DNA of 64,000 nt from Neckera pumila (taxonomy: Eukaryota; Streptophyta; Bryopsida; Hypnales; Neckeraceae). This document shows positions 23,629 through 35,860 of this stretch, piece by piece. The translations under genes and the position numbers were made by a program. How positions within the stretch are numbered: the first letter of the stretch is position 1; each line of letters starts with the position of its first letter. A model generated the notes under the pieces. It had not been told where the DNA came from. It did no database searches and saw only the letters and a program-made list of their open reading frames with translations. The stretch is from the NCBI GenBank assembly GCA_963969595.1, contig OZ018409.1, positions 6,462,520 to 6,526,519 on the forward strand, in the 5' to 3' direction.

Positions 23629-26600
23629 ATGGCTGCCTTGCCGACGATTTGTTTGTCAGCTTTGAGAGCTCTGTTTCCCGGGACGTCTGCTGCGCCTTCC
23701 AGTGTGTCCACAACAGCACAACCCCCGTCGTCTGGAGCTTCCTCGTCCGCAAGCCCCTCCATCGCCACCACCACCTCCTCCAGCAGGAGTGGTGACGAGC
23801 ATTTCTATTACAAAGAAGCGCGTGAGAAATCAAGACAGGTTAGTTGGGGAGGAGGATGACGGTAGAGGATTCTATTTGCGTTCCTTTCAGCATTTTAATG
23901 TATTTTGCAGTGTTGTTTTGAGAGATTTCTGTGAGAGCTGTGCGGAGATTTTGGGTACAGGAACCTAATCCTTTGAGATCAAATTTCTAACACTATTCTT
24001 GAATTTGTATCACTATTTTTGAATTTTATATGCAATTGCAATATGGGACGTTGTAGACTGCTATAGAAGGGACAATAGGTACGAAGTCCAACCAAGTGTT
24101 GAATAGATGAGTTCATATTTGTCATACGGGTCAGTACAAGAGATAGGATCAGATCCCTAATTGGCGATTGTAGTGTCCTCTACCTTAATCTGAGTTTGGG
24201 GGGTTGCTGTGTAGCGATTTGTCATACGATTAGCTGTCTGCTTGGGTGTTTCCATGTTGCATTTGCAGTATGAATGTACTAAGTTTCTAGTGGAGGGTTT
24301 CTCTGAATGCCATGTAACACATTGACATTGAAGCAACGATGCTGTGCTGTGAGTGACTTGAGTTCCATCTTTCCATGAAAACGCTGAAGTTCAGTTGTAA
24401 GTGAATGTGGTTGATCTTTGCTTACGCAACGATAATACGTGCGAGAGAGGCAAGCAGCTGTTAGCTGACAATTTGAGGTTTACTGGTTGTTTCTTGTTTT
24501 ATGGTTCTACTCAGGTGGAGTATACGGAACGAGATTATGAATTTGCAGGGCTGCAAAGGTTTGGACGTGCCAGCCTCGTGGCCATTGCGGCAGCCTCTTT
24601 GTGCTACGCAGCTCCAGACCCTGCGCATGCCTTCCGGGTAAGTGCTGGAAACATCCATTATTCTACTGCCGGATTTGTTCTACGATTGAATCATACTTTT
24701 TCCACTCTTAAGGGATCATGTCTCCATCCCAAATATTGGTTTGAAAATGTCAAACATTGGGTGTTTAATGAGAAAATGAGCAATAGTGGCATGTTGAGGT
24801 CTGTCAAAACAGAAAATGAATTTCTTATGTTTAATATATACTTTTGACCCGTTGTTGTATGAATGTTTACATTGTCCAAAAATATTGCAAATACATTTCA
24901 ATTTGGGTCAGAGACATGTACGATTAGCTGCCTGCTCTTGTAATGCTGATGGATTAGCTGTTTTGTATTTTTTAAGGGTGGGGGTCCATACGGACAAGAA
25001 GTCACACGAGGCCAGGATTTGTCGGGAAGAGACTTCAGTGGATTGACTCTGATCAAACAAGACTTCAAGACGGTATGGTCTTCATGTACCGTGAATTGTT
25101 TGTAAATTTCTTTCTCAAGGAACAAGGGGCTCTTATTTTTTCCTTAGCAGTTTTCAGTAGGCCATATGGGGATTTACTATTGTCAACTTATTTATTTAGT
25201 TTTTGACCAATTTATGCAATGTTCCTCCTTGGTGCTGTTAATATGAAATATAACCCTATTTCAATTATACTTTTTACAATGTATTCAATAGAATTGGTCA
25301 TTTTCAAACCATGAATCCTTGGGTCCTGTAGGGATGGATCAAGTCGAGTCAGTAATTAAGTTTTCAATGTACTCTGTCATTGTGCAGTCCATATTGCGGC
25401 AGGCCAACTTCAAAGGGGCAAAGATGTTGGGCGCCAGCTTCTTCGACTCGGATTTGACTGGTACTGAATCCACCGTCCCTCATTTAGCAGTACGAAGTGC
25501 AGCTTAACCCTTAAAACTCTCCGAAGTCCATATTGAACTTCTCATTCATCCACAGTCATAATAGAAGGACCCATTTGATGAAATTGAGGTAAGTAATGCA
25601 TTTGTAAAATGATATAAGCAAAAAATGTGGAAAAATTCAAAGAAGGATTCAAGACATTTAAAGATATTTTTAAGACAAGGATGTCCAATTGAAGCATGAC
25701 CTGAATGCTATTTCATTAGTAATTGTTGATAATTGAGCAATCCAATTACTGTGGCTATGTGAGTTGCTTTGAACTTATTGAGCTCGTGTGCGCTTTCAGG
25801 AGCTAATCTTACTGATGCGGATCTTCGAGGATGCGATTTCTCTCTAGCGAATGTTCAGAAGGTGAATTCTCTTCCACATCAAGTTTGTTAACGAGGCTGT
25901 TCAGTTATTGTTTTTGTTTAACCAATCTAGTAATACTGAAAATTGTTTGGAACTTGATCCTGGCTTTTATACCGACTTGTGGTTTCATCTGCAACTCATT
26001 TATTCATACACTGGGCTGGACCTAATATTAAGTTGTGTAAGCATGATTTGGCTCAATGTCTATGGCCTCTAATCTTTGAATAGAAACAGGGTTGTCTACT
26101 TTTCACTTATTTGTAGTTTTCAACCTCTCTCTTTGAAATTGCACAAGCAATTAAATAAGAATTTGATCTCAATAGATTTGGCTCTTGTACTTCAATTGAT
26201 CTCCCAAAAATCACACTCCACATAATTAAGTTAGACCTCTAATTCGTGATTATTCTTTCTTTTTCCTGATCCCTTTCTTGCATTGACCGGTCCACAGGCG
26301 AACTTGACTAATGCCAATCTGGAGGGAGCTTTGGTAACAGGCAACACGTCTTTCAAAAACACTATTATCACTGGTGCTGGTACGTTTCTATTGCAATTTC
26401 GTGGGCTTTGGCAAATCACGTGGACTTCCCCTGAATTGTTGGTTCATTTTCAGAAATGAATGAGCACAGAAAGTGTCTGATTACGAGCTAAACCAAAACG
26501 AGTTTTTTTGTTTTTGCCTTTGACAGACTTCACTGAAGTAGGTTGGAGGGATGATCAACGGAAGGAATTATGCAAAGTTGCTGAAGGGTTTGTTACTGCC

Positions 26601-27001
26601 TCCTTTTCATAAGCATAATATCTCATATCCCACAAATGATTTTCCTCCATCTGAAATAACACAGATTAACTCCCAGCAGACCTAGAGATTCAAATTGGGT
26701 CTCTTGATTTTTTAATTTGCATTGTCAAATGGGTCACACAGAGACTTCTTTTGTTCAATTTTCTTTCACTTTGGCCACCAACACATGCAATGTTCTTCAG
26801 TGATTCTAGTGGTGTAAATTTTCTAACTCCATGGGGCTTCTATTTTTCATAATACGATCAATCGAAGTCGTCATTTTAAATTTATGACATCGTTTGGTTA
26901 TGTGCTTTTCGTTTTTCATTAAGCTTTTTTATGTTTTCTTCTGCAGAGTTAACCCTGTGACCGGAAACTCAACGCGTGAGACTCTTTTGTGTGACTATTG
27001 A
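23629..27001 (+). CDS. Thylakoid lumen pentapeptide-repeat protein (TL17-like)
   Basis: Eight exons: 23629-23838, 24515-24637, 24977-25072, 25388-25460, 25800-25861, 26298-26379, 26527-26587, 26947-27001. Together they form 762 bases, 253 residues, with phases continuous and GT/AG at every intron. Residues 1-70 are Ser/Thr/Ala-rich like a chloroplast transit peptide. Residues 85-109 (GRASLVAIAAASL to AHA) form a lumen-targeting helix and cleavage site; no twin arginine precedes it, suggesting the Sec route. The mature part has a run of pentapeptides from about residue 149 (ANFKGAKMLGASFF, then ANLTDADLRGCDF, then ANLTNANLEGA), then DFTEVGWRDDQRKELC and a C-terminal CDY. Order and tail match Arabidopsis thylakoid lumenal 17.4 kDa protein (At5g53490). 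Its biochemical role is not established. Small transposons lie just upstream. Confidence 0.92.
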
Positions 27002-28737
27002 AGGACTGAGAGTTTTGGAACATCGTGAAGCTGAAAACGAGCTAGCAACAATGGATGAATTAGATATTCACTTGCTTGAGCAGCTAAGCAAGAAATTTTG
27101 AACCAAATACAGGGATTAGTAGAGTATGAAACAAAAGTTAGTAGAGTATGAAACAAAAGAGAGTAATCTGTTGTCCTTTTTTTTTAAGCCAGTGTTGAGA
27201 GTTTGAATTGGAACCAAATTAGTGTTCCAATATGAAGGCTCATTCTCACTTCAGTTTTCCAGACTCTCGGATTGCACCTTTGAAGATTAAAGTAATGACA
27301 GTGTACAGTGCAGCATGTTGACCGAGTTTCTCAGTGAATACTTGTATATTAGAATCCAGTGTTCCAAGTCCATTTGCCTTCAGTTGGCTGCATATTTGTT
27401 TAATATAGTTCTTTGTTTTTTAATGGGTTGAAACAAAAGCAAGAATAGCTACATCTCGTCCAATTTGAGAACCCACACCACCAGTTTCCATATGAACCAA
27501 TGTTAGACTACAGAGTAATGATGTAAACAATGTGAAATAATTAAATAGTAAAAATAGTGTAATTTGGCGTCAAAATAATGTAAAGTACCATAAAATCTTC
27601 ATAGAAGATAAACGAGAACAAGAATGGCCAATCCAGATACCTCTGTGAGGACTTCACATTCAGTTTAACCCGGTAAGGACGCAGCCCCCAGGAATTCTCC
27701 AATTATTGGACCAATAGGTGCATTCTCTTTTTCTATAGTTAATAGTGAAGTCATCCATTGGTCGACGGCATCCTTATGGGGTTAAGCTTCTCGTTCCAAG
27801 GATATGAAAGAAGATAGTGAAGCTTTTCTACATGTTGCAAGCTTTCAAAGCAAGATGCAGATTTTCGCATAAGTGTGGAGACACAATGAATTAGTTATAT
27901 AAATTTCAAAGGTGAATGATGCTATCTAACAAATCTACATGATGTATATCAAAAAATATAAAGTTATTTAGAGTATCATAGTATTGTCCAAGCAAAAAGT
28001 GCACTCAAAAGAAATTTTATTGAATACTATCCACTTGCAAAACTACCACTTCCACAATCATGGAGAATTATGGTAAAGCTGAGTCCTTTAGCAAATTGGA
28101 AGAGGGGGGCACACCTTCCAAAGGTTGAGTACAACATGAGTACAACATTATCAACACAATCGCTAAAGAGAGTGATGCAAAGAGTGAATTGCTTGCCAAA
28201 TACCAAGCTTAACCTTTGAAGGACGTTGAGGCTAAAATAATCAATGAATGACTTCATTGTTCACTTGATTGTTCACTATCCATAGAAACAAAGAATGATT
28301 TCCAATTGATTCAATAATTGAAGTAGTTTAAGTGACTACCTTGGTCGTAGGTGGTTGTGTCCTTTAAAAGGTAAACAAGTTCACGGACTCCACCAAAGGC
28401 AACTCCCCCTATTGTGACTACCCCTACTTACCATTAATAAACCCATTCATTATCCAAAATGATCTCCAACTTTACCATATTATTGTTCTACCCTGGGGTA
28501 CTACTTTGAATCAATATACTGGAGAGGTCAATAGTAAGCAAAATTACTTTATTGTCTATTATGTTTTCATAAAATACATGGACTAGTTACCATTTCGGAA
28601 GGAGAATCAATACGACCCTCGCAAAATGTACCAACGATAAGGTTTCAATTTTTAGCAGAAAATAGCTCAAATCAAATTCAAGGTAATCTTTGGCAATCTA
28701 TTCATCCAAGGTCTATGGATAAAACCTTTGAATTATT
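27002..28737. other. 3' region of TL17-like gene and intergenic DNA
   Basis: The first few hundred bases are likely 3' untranslated sequence, with a short repeat of TTAGTAGAGTATGAAACAAA at about 27117 and 27139. The rest shows no gene. Confidence 0.5.
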
Positions 28738-28850
28738 AGGGGTTGTCACACATCCTCAAAGAATGGAATTTCCATGAAGTCGGAGAAATTTGTGAGAGAA
28801 ACAAGGAGCCAATGACGAGTTGTTTTGCGTAAAGGATGTGTGACACCCCT
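28738..28850. repeat. Short inverted repeat, possible small foldback element
   Basis: AGGGGTTGTCACACATCCT at 28738-28756 pairs with AGGATGTGTGACACCCCT at 28833-28850 with one bulge; the spacer is 76 bases. Too short to classify; no target duplication was identified. Confidence 0.65.
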
Positions 28851-29068
28851 TTTTGGTGTTTGGAGCATGGAGAATTTTCTCTTAGAATGGGATAACTCAA
28901 GCTGCTTTCACAGACCCAATTGTAGCACGACGTTACAGCACCGAGGTGAAACTCTAGCAACGGAGATGTGAAACGATGGAGCAATGAAGGAGCGCAAGAT
29001 AAAAAATTATTGGAGAAAATTGTTTCGACCATTTTCTTCACCTGCGGAGGAGAAGAAAGGGTGCCTAG

Positions 29069-29144
29069 AATTCTCGGAGAATTGGACTTGTGCTCGTCCC
29101 GTGCAACCACTCTTCCTGAACCACGTACCAATTCTCCGAGAATT
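29069..29144. repeat. Perfect 17-bp inverted repeat
   Basis: AATTCTCGGAGAATTGG at 29069-29085 and its exact reverse complement at 29128-29144 flank a 42-base GC-richer loop. Each arm also contains a smaller palindrome (AATTCTCGGAGAATT is nearly self-complementary). Function unknown. Confidence 0.8.
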
Positions 29145-29744
29145 GCAAGCAGGTTGAAGGATGCATGACAACTCCTATTACAAAATCTTGAAATACAATT
29201 CTTCTTTTCAAGAATCAATGTCAATACTTTCAGAAGAGCAAATGAATTCATCTCTGTTTTGCATGTTTAAACTTTACAATATAATAATTTTTCAACATGC
29301 ATTTATTCAAAATGGTGTGACTTTAATAAATTAGTATCACATACACTATTAGGACAAATGTGTTAAAGTAGAAGACCCCATCGATCTATGCAACAATTCA
29401 CAATTCAGAAGCCACCCTATTTAAACTACTATGTATTAGAAGTGTACATTTTTCAAATGTATTATACTAATACATAGTAGCTACAAAATGACACAAATAG
29501 TTACATGGCTCAAATAGGTCAAATGAGGTCTCTTACTTTGTTGACATCTAAAGTTTTTTTATGTTTAGAAGCCCAAATACTTGTCCCCAATGCAAGGGTA
29601 AAACCTTCATCAACATATATTTTTTTTAACAAATTACATTGTAGGAACTTTTGGTTGACTTGTTCAAGTTCAATGTCCCAAAATTTGAAGTGAGTACCAC
29701 ATTGATTGCAAGTTCTAGCTTTCACCACTCTACTAGTGCACTAA
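29145..29744. other. Intergenic DNA, no feature seen
   Basis: AT-rich; short open frames on either strand lack motifs or splice context. Confidence 0.5.
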
Positions 29745-30683
29745 TTAACCTCTAAAGTTCCTTGACTATGTTTGCACCAAAAATGCTCCAAAACTACCAT
29801 TTCTAGTAAAAGTATCAAAGTTTTGAAAAATTTGATTTTTGGACACATGTAACCATAGGATCTTGTAATACTCTAGTTTGAAAATATTTACAAAAAAATT
29901 CAGAAATTTCCCCTGTGTAGATTGCAAGATACTAGCATTTGAAGTGGCAAAAAAAAAAGTTTTGGAATTACAAAAAAAGTCAAAAAACAGGCAGTTGCAC
30001 TTCACAAGGTCAGATCATTATGAAAAAATTTCCAAAATGGTTGTGATTCTTTGGATTCATTCTTCCAAGCAAGATGGCTACATGCTTGAAAATTTTCAGA
30101 TCAATTGGAATTATATAACATATGGGAAAAAATAGTAAATAGAAAGAAGTAGAGAATGATTCAAAATACTAAATTGTTGAGAATTTTGTTCTAGAATTGA
30201 AAAGTGCCAATTCCAATGGTTGTAATGTTGTCATAAACAATCTACATTCTATGATTTTAATTTTTTCAAAAAATGTTGAAAATCGAGTAAAATAAACAAC
30301 TTCACAGTTTATTTTAGAGTAGAGAATCCATAACTGCCCGCAAATCAAAACTCCTCATAACTTTTCATTCATTGATCAAGAAGGAATGATTGAAAGCTTT
30401 CCATGTATATATAAATCTAATAAACCAATTTCGAATTTTCATTTTGGAAAAAGTGATTTTTTTTTATCTGCTCGGACTGCCCGAGTTGAAAAACAAAGTA
30501 CATATTATGCAATAACTTTTGACTCATATTTCCAAATGTCATGAAATTTTGTGCATATAAAAGATATTCCTTGTCCTCACCTTCTATTAAAATTTCAGTC
30601 CAAAATATGCAAATTTCTAGTCACACGTACCTACCCAAAATTTCTATGTTGCCAAAAAATACATGTTGGTCCTTTAGAGATTA
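29745..30683 (+). mobile_element. TTAACCCC-end repeat, subfamily B, copy 1
   Basis: About 939 bp. The left end is TTAACCTCTAAAGTTCC and the right end, read backwards, is TTAATCTCTAAAGGACCAA. The whole length aligns in reverse with 60544-61397: ACTACCATTTCTAGTA near the left, GGACACATGTAACCATAGG, and ACTGCCCGAG near 30477. Non-coding. Confidence 0.7.
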
Positions 30684-30809
30684 AGAAATTTAATATTTGC
30701 AACACTAATTACAAACTTAAATACTAAATGATAACAATGTAGCATTACTAATGTAATTAACACTAAATGACAATATGAACACTACTGTAATTCGTTGTAG
30801 TGAAGTTCA

Positions 30810-30870
30810 CTTCTTTTTTTCTTTCTTTTTCTTTTTTTTTTCTTTTTTTTTTTCTTCTTTTTCATTTTTT
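30810..30870. repeat. Polypyrimidine (T/C) tract
   Basis: About 60 bases of T-runs interrupted by single C residues. It lies about 1.4 kb upstream of the next coding start. Confidence 0.9.
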
Positions 30871-30999
30871 TAACAAATGGGGAGAACCCACTGCATTATA
30901 AAAAAACTGAAGTTCACTTTTTTCACTCCCACCCCAAAACTTGAAATAAGAAAATCCTGGGTCAACCTCCGACTTCCCTTTCTACTTAACTGCCAACCA

Positions 31000-32315
31000 C
31001 ACGAACTAATATCTGACCACACTATTTCCTCGTTCGGAGCTTCCTCCAAGGCACAACACTATTTCAGTGTGCGCAAGTAAGTTAGGCGACGGCCACCAAC
31101 CTTTTTGGTCTGCCAATTCGCAGCGCCCCTTTTTCCTGTGTCTCCGAGATCATCAGATTCCCAAACGCCTCCTCGTCCTCGATTGGGATTCCAATCAGCG
31201 GCCATGGAGGCTGCAATCCGCCGCTCTTTGTCTTCCATGGGGCTTCAATTTTTGCTCTTCCTTTCATCAATTGCACCTGGGAAGTGGCATTTGGATTCTT
31301 CTCTTCTCTCGCTGTTTCTCGCTATTCTCCTTTGCAAGCTTCGTAGGTTTGTAGCTCAAAATCTGAGTTCCTCTTTCCATGCAAGAGCTTCCAGGACGAC
31401 AATCGATGGGGAAGCGGTGGTTGCACAAGGGGTGGGAAGGGGTGGAGCTTATTACTTTGTAGCGTGGAAGAGGGAGCTTGGATTCAGGAGGTAGGTGATG
31501 GGATTTTCTTCAAAGTACCGCTTGCACCTTCTTCTGTCAGTGTGTTGGGACAGAGTCTGTCCATACTTGCAGGCTTTAGCGATTAGCGTTTACTCTGTAT
31601 ACTTTGTAACTCGAATCTGAATCCCGCTGTGGGAAATTTTAGATGAGGATATGTTTTGGGCACAACCAGGTTTTATATTTAGGTTATTGATGATGAGGAT
31701 GCTATGATCTTGGGTGGTATGATGGAAAGGGAAGTATTTCTTGGGAGACTAAGTGATTGGAAAGAGGGGAGTGGTTATGGCTTATAGCCCAGCTCAAGGT
31801 TTACAATGACTGTCAGCTGGAGATTATAAGGAGAATCTCATATAGAAAGAAAGTTAGTATGTAATGCGGACCAGATCTACGAGTTCTCTCCAGGCAATGG
31901 CATGCACCCAATGAATACAAATGGAAGGTTTTGAGAGTGGAAATTACATTTCCTGTCGCAAGGAATGGCTTTCGGACCATGTTCTTCGGGAATTCAGGGG
32001 ACTGATTATTTCTTGTGTCTGCAGCAGGGCATCCACATGGAGCTCCAGCATCGACAGAGGAGAAATCAAGTAATGTGCAAGCCCACCTTAAATATACCTC
32101 CTTCTGGTGACATTGCAATTTCCTTAGATAATTTTTTTGCAGGCAATATGTGCAATCAGATACGCATTAAATGGACTCAGGGGTTCAGATCAATTCCTGC
32201 GGGCTTCACCTGACTGTACCATTCTTGTTGCAGGTTCATTTTGGATCCATTCTCTAAGAGTTTGGGAGTGTGATCAGTAGCATTGGTGGAAATCTCTTGA
32301 AGCCAATTGATCGCA
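31000..32315 (+). other. Leader/promoter region of the CAAD-like gene
   Basis: Composition becomes less AT-rich from about 30950, consistent with promoter and 5' untranslated exons. A 97-codon frame from ATG 31204 (MEAAIRRSLSSMGL, followed by a hydrophobic stretch) ends before a donor-like AGGAGGTAGGTG at about 31487. It could be an upstream ORF or a separate short exon, but cannot be joined in phase with confidence. Confidence 0.4.
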
Positions 32316-34510
32316 ATGGCATCGATCCCAAGATGTTGGTCTCCACCTGAGCACGCTTCTGTGAGCTCCTCGCAGCTCTCTTCTTTACACTTCAGCAACC
32401 TTCCTCGTGTTCAGCAGGTACTCTTTCCTCTTCTCTTGTTTTACCATTCCAGAGCTTTCTTATTAGACAGGTTAGGTCTCCTTGAGATCTGATGTCCTAT
32501 TAGATGGGTGTCAGAATATGTTAGACAACCCTATTTAACTTCTGTGCAATATTCCCAAAACATCCTTGTGTGCTTTAGGAACAATTCTGAAAATTCTGAA
32601 TATATTCTAATAATATGCTTGTGTGATATCTTTGTTAGATACCGTCTCAAACGTACTAGAATTCGTGTTTGTCTATCTTCATTTCATAATTTTTTGGTTT
32701 TTGCCGAAAACCTGCCATTTTAAAAATGAATCCTTTGAAATTACTCTAGGTTCGTGGTAGCCGTGCCCAAAGAATATTGCAAGTACGATGCTCGATCCAG
32801 GAAGAGAAAGTGAACCTGAAGAAGAACCAGGAATTGAACCTGCCTCTGCAATCCAAACAAAACGTGGACGAACCTTCGGCGGAGAAGCCCCTGGGGAAGG
32901 TCAGTCCTGAGGACGTCAAGGCCACGCTAAAAGTTGCAAGGGAGAAGTTTGGCCGGACGACAGTGATAAAAGCGTTGCAGCAAGCGAAGCAGCTGCTGGG
33001 GAAGCAAGGAGTGGCCAAGCTGACGTTATTTGGTGGGGCTGCAGCTGTGGGGGTCTTCCTCTCCGGAGCTGTACTCACATCTTTGGAGGTTTTACCGGTC
33101 GTCCCTGAAGCCATGCAAGCTGTGGGACTCGCCTACTCCGCCGTAGTGGTCAGCCGGGTGATCCGAGGAGCTCCTGAGAAATTCAAGGTGTCACCCATCC
33201 GGGCCGTTCTGGAGATTGTGGAGGAAGGAGGGAAGATGACCAAGCAGAGAACTAGCTTGGTCATGCCTCAGGTAAGGTTATGCCACATTTACTCTGTTAA
33301 CAAAACATATGTACATTGTAGTTTGTATTCGTACATTCTGTGTCCTAGCGACATGGCATTGAGACTAATGTCTACTAAGGTACATACACCTAATTGCAAT
33401 CCCCACCTAATTGCAACCTCCACCTAATTGCGTCACTATGTACACCCCCTCTTCATTTCAGAACCTTATCTAGGATAGTCATTCTTGTCTTATGAGATTT
33501 GTGCAATATGATTAAGAGAAGAATGAAAACTCTAGATTTAGGTTCACATTTAGAAGATGGGGTACACATGGTGTGCAATAAGGTAAGGGCCGCAATTACA
33601 TTTACTCACCTTATTCAGGCTTGACCTCATTACCCTTCATTATGAGGTTCCCTTCTGTGGGCAAGCATGTGTTCAGGCGTATTCCGAGTACAGAGATTAC
33701 ATGTATTTGTACATCATGCTGGATACATGTACTTTGCATTTGATAACTTTGATTTTGGCTTTGAACTTTTCACTTAATTTTCCTTCGATGCAAAGTCCTG
33801 GTTCTTGACCTTGTACTTCAATATTTCTTGGATATTGTTGTCACCGCATCAGGATGGTGATGAATCAACATTTGAAGCTCTCGTACACGTTATTTTCTCA
33901 GGATCTGGATAAGGACACCGTCGCAGCGATGGAGCGCTTAGCTCGGGAGCGTGACAGGGCTGTGAACCAAATGGTGGAGATGAAACGACGGACAGCAGAG
34001 TACTCTCAAGTTCTGTCTGAGAAACAAGCCCTTGAAACAGTGGCATTGCAGCTTGCGGAGGAGAGAGAGACGGCCATGGCGGAGGTCAATACCTTGAAAT
34101 CGGCTGTGGAGTCCATTTGTGATCGAATGAAGGGGATAGAAACCATGCTTGAAAAAGAAGTGGGGCAGCTGAAGTCCCAGAACCAGGCGCTGGAAACAGT
34201 GGCCTTGCAACTGGCGCAGGAGCGCAAAGTGGCCATGGAGGAGACTGCAAACCTCAAAGCCAGATCAGAGTCTGAGAAACAGGCCTTGGAAGAAGTGGCC
34301 ATGCGATTAGCTCAAGAGAGAGATGATGCGCTGGCAGAGATTGACAGCTTGAGGAAGGTGGTGGCTAATATGGGAAGCAGTGCTTCTAGTGACATTAGAA
34401 CTCAGTTGCAAGATGGGCATGTAGAGCCACCTCAACAAGACATCAGTAGCCTTACTGTTTCCCACGTTGTGGATGAGTTCAAGGTGCAGCCACCCGGTTT
34501 CTTTCCCTGA
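32316..34510 (+). CDS. Predicted chloroplast CAAD/CURT1-like membrane protein with C-terminal coiled coil
   Basis: Three exons, 32316-32417, 32750-33271 and 33902-34510, all phase 0 with GT/AG introns, give 410 residues. Residues 1-50 are Ser-rich and basic like a transit peptide. Residues about 125-144 and 153-173 are two hydrophobic helices joined by EVLPVVPEAMQAVGLAYSA. A PxxPE linker plus GxxY pattern is what I associate with the CAAD domain of CURT1 thylakoid-curvature proteins; this assignment is from pattern memory. Residues about 209-360 are a strongly charged coiled coil with three copies of a QALExVAxxLAxER unit (about 248, 303, 334). Residues 361-410 look unstructured. CURT1 proteins are much shorter and lack such a coiled coil. 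Likely a thylakoid or envelope membrane protein; the function is unproven. ATG 32316 was chosen because the upstream frame starts only with TTG. Confidence 0.7.
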
Positions 34511-35678
34511 GCTTTACATTCGTTGTTCTCATCCAGTCTTACATACCTCAGGTAAAGAAACCCATTCTCGTCTCTTCAGCTGTTTTGAGTGTTTTTTGAG
34601 GATTGGATATGGTGCATCTTGTTCCCCATGTTTGCATCTCTTAAGTGGTGCTAAAGACTTTTGATCCCTCTTTTGAACTCAGAGTTGCTAAGGTGAGACC
34701 TAATCCTCAATTTAGGAAGACAACTCACTGTGATTAGATGGCATGTCTTATTGTCATTCCAAATAAATACAAGTTGATCAAGAGCTCAAATGTAATGTTG
34801 AATAAGAAATGAAAGAGGTACTAAATGAAGGATAACTCTATTGTATGAATTAGTTATGGATTTTCAAAGTTTTTGTTTACAGGGTGAGTAAAATCATGAA
34901 AATGCTGAAGACTTGTATATTGTCGAATTCATTAGGTTCTGAATATGCACTTGTCACTTAGAAAGCAAGAAATATGTCATTTGTCACCTGTTCTGAGAAA
35001 CCTTCAAATAAGCTTCAAATCGCCTTGTGACAGGTGCTTGATGACCAGCTTGCTAAAGACTTTATCAACAAAAACATCCATCATTGGTATGCAATGTTTT
35101 TATGTACTTGGTACATTATGTGCGGGGATGCGGAGATGAAGCCAAAGATCACTGCAAGAACCCAATTGACCTATGAAAGGAATTTGAGAAACTGGCCATT
35201 CATGTAGGCCAGGCATCAAAATAGTGTGTTGCAGGATTTTCGATTTTGAGTACGTTATGCAATGCATGACATATGCCTGTGAGTGCTTGTGTGTTGGGAA
35301 GCATTGATGGCCTCGGAGGCTAGTTTGTAACATATACTTTCTGCACTCCTGAAATGGATGCATCTTGTTTTCAATCCATGTTTCTTGATCAATTGTTACA
35401 CAATGGATGTGTCTTTTGAATGGACGCATGGGTGATTGCAATCTCGTAACAAGAATGATTGCAATCACAGTGAGGTTTTCAAAACTCTTGGTGGAGATCG
35501 CACCAAAAAACAATACTACTTAGCATACATACTCCAGGGTCAGGTACGAAATGGATTTTGGGTGTGTCAATCTTGTTAAGACTATCAACTGCAAAGTCTC
35601 ATAACGTCCTTAGCGTTCAAGCTTTCTCTTGGTCCCGCTTAAAATTCCTTGACTTTAGTAACCCATATTTTGTTTCTA
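34511..35678. other. 3' region of CAAD-like gene and intergenic DNA
   Basis: Possible spliced 3' untranslated sequence (a donor-like CTCAGGTAAAG at about 34549 and an acceptor-like TTGTGACAG at about 35034). No independent gene recognised. Confidence 0.4.
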
Positions 35679-35834
35679 CACTGAATAGGAATATTAAGGG
35701 GACCCATACTAATTAATTGACATTCCACACTATATAAATATCTACCTTGGGTTGTACATCTTGTCTCAAATATGTAAAGTTTCTAAAGAAAGGTCCCTTT
35801 AACTATTTGGTCCCCTTAATACCCCTATTCAATG
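35679..35834 (+). mobile_element. 156-bp TA-flanked MITE, copy 1
   Basis: The left end is CACTGAATAGG and the right end, read backwards, is CATTGAATAGGGGTATTAAG, flanked by TA at 35677-35678 and 35835-35836. It is the same length as, and the reverse complement of, the element at 35928-36083. TA duplication suggests a Tc1/mariner or pogo-type mover. Confidence 0.85.
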
Positions 35835-35860
35835 TAGAAGGTAAGTAGACCCAGTTGTGA

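Noticed and set aside
23284..23833. Minus-strand frames rich in His and Thr opposite the TL17-like leader
   Set aside because: They are read-outs of the GTGTGAG microsatellite and the antisense of exon 1.
28736..29251. Minus-strand 171-codon frame
   Set aside because: Spans both inverted repeats; low-complexity Ser/Leu composition and no motif, splice or homology support.
32746..33114. Minus-strand frame antisense to CAAD-like exon 2
   Set aside because: Shadow of a GC-rich real exon; the sense frame has clear protein structure and splice sites.
33938..34302. Two minus-strand frames opposite the coiled-coil exon
   Set aside because: Antisense of a repetitive heptad-rich exon; Cys/Ser-rich without motifs.
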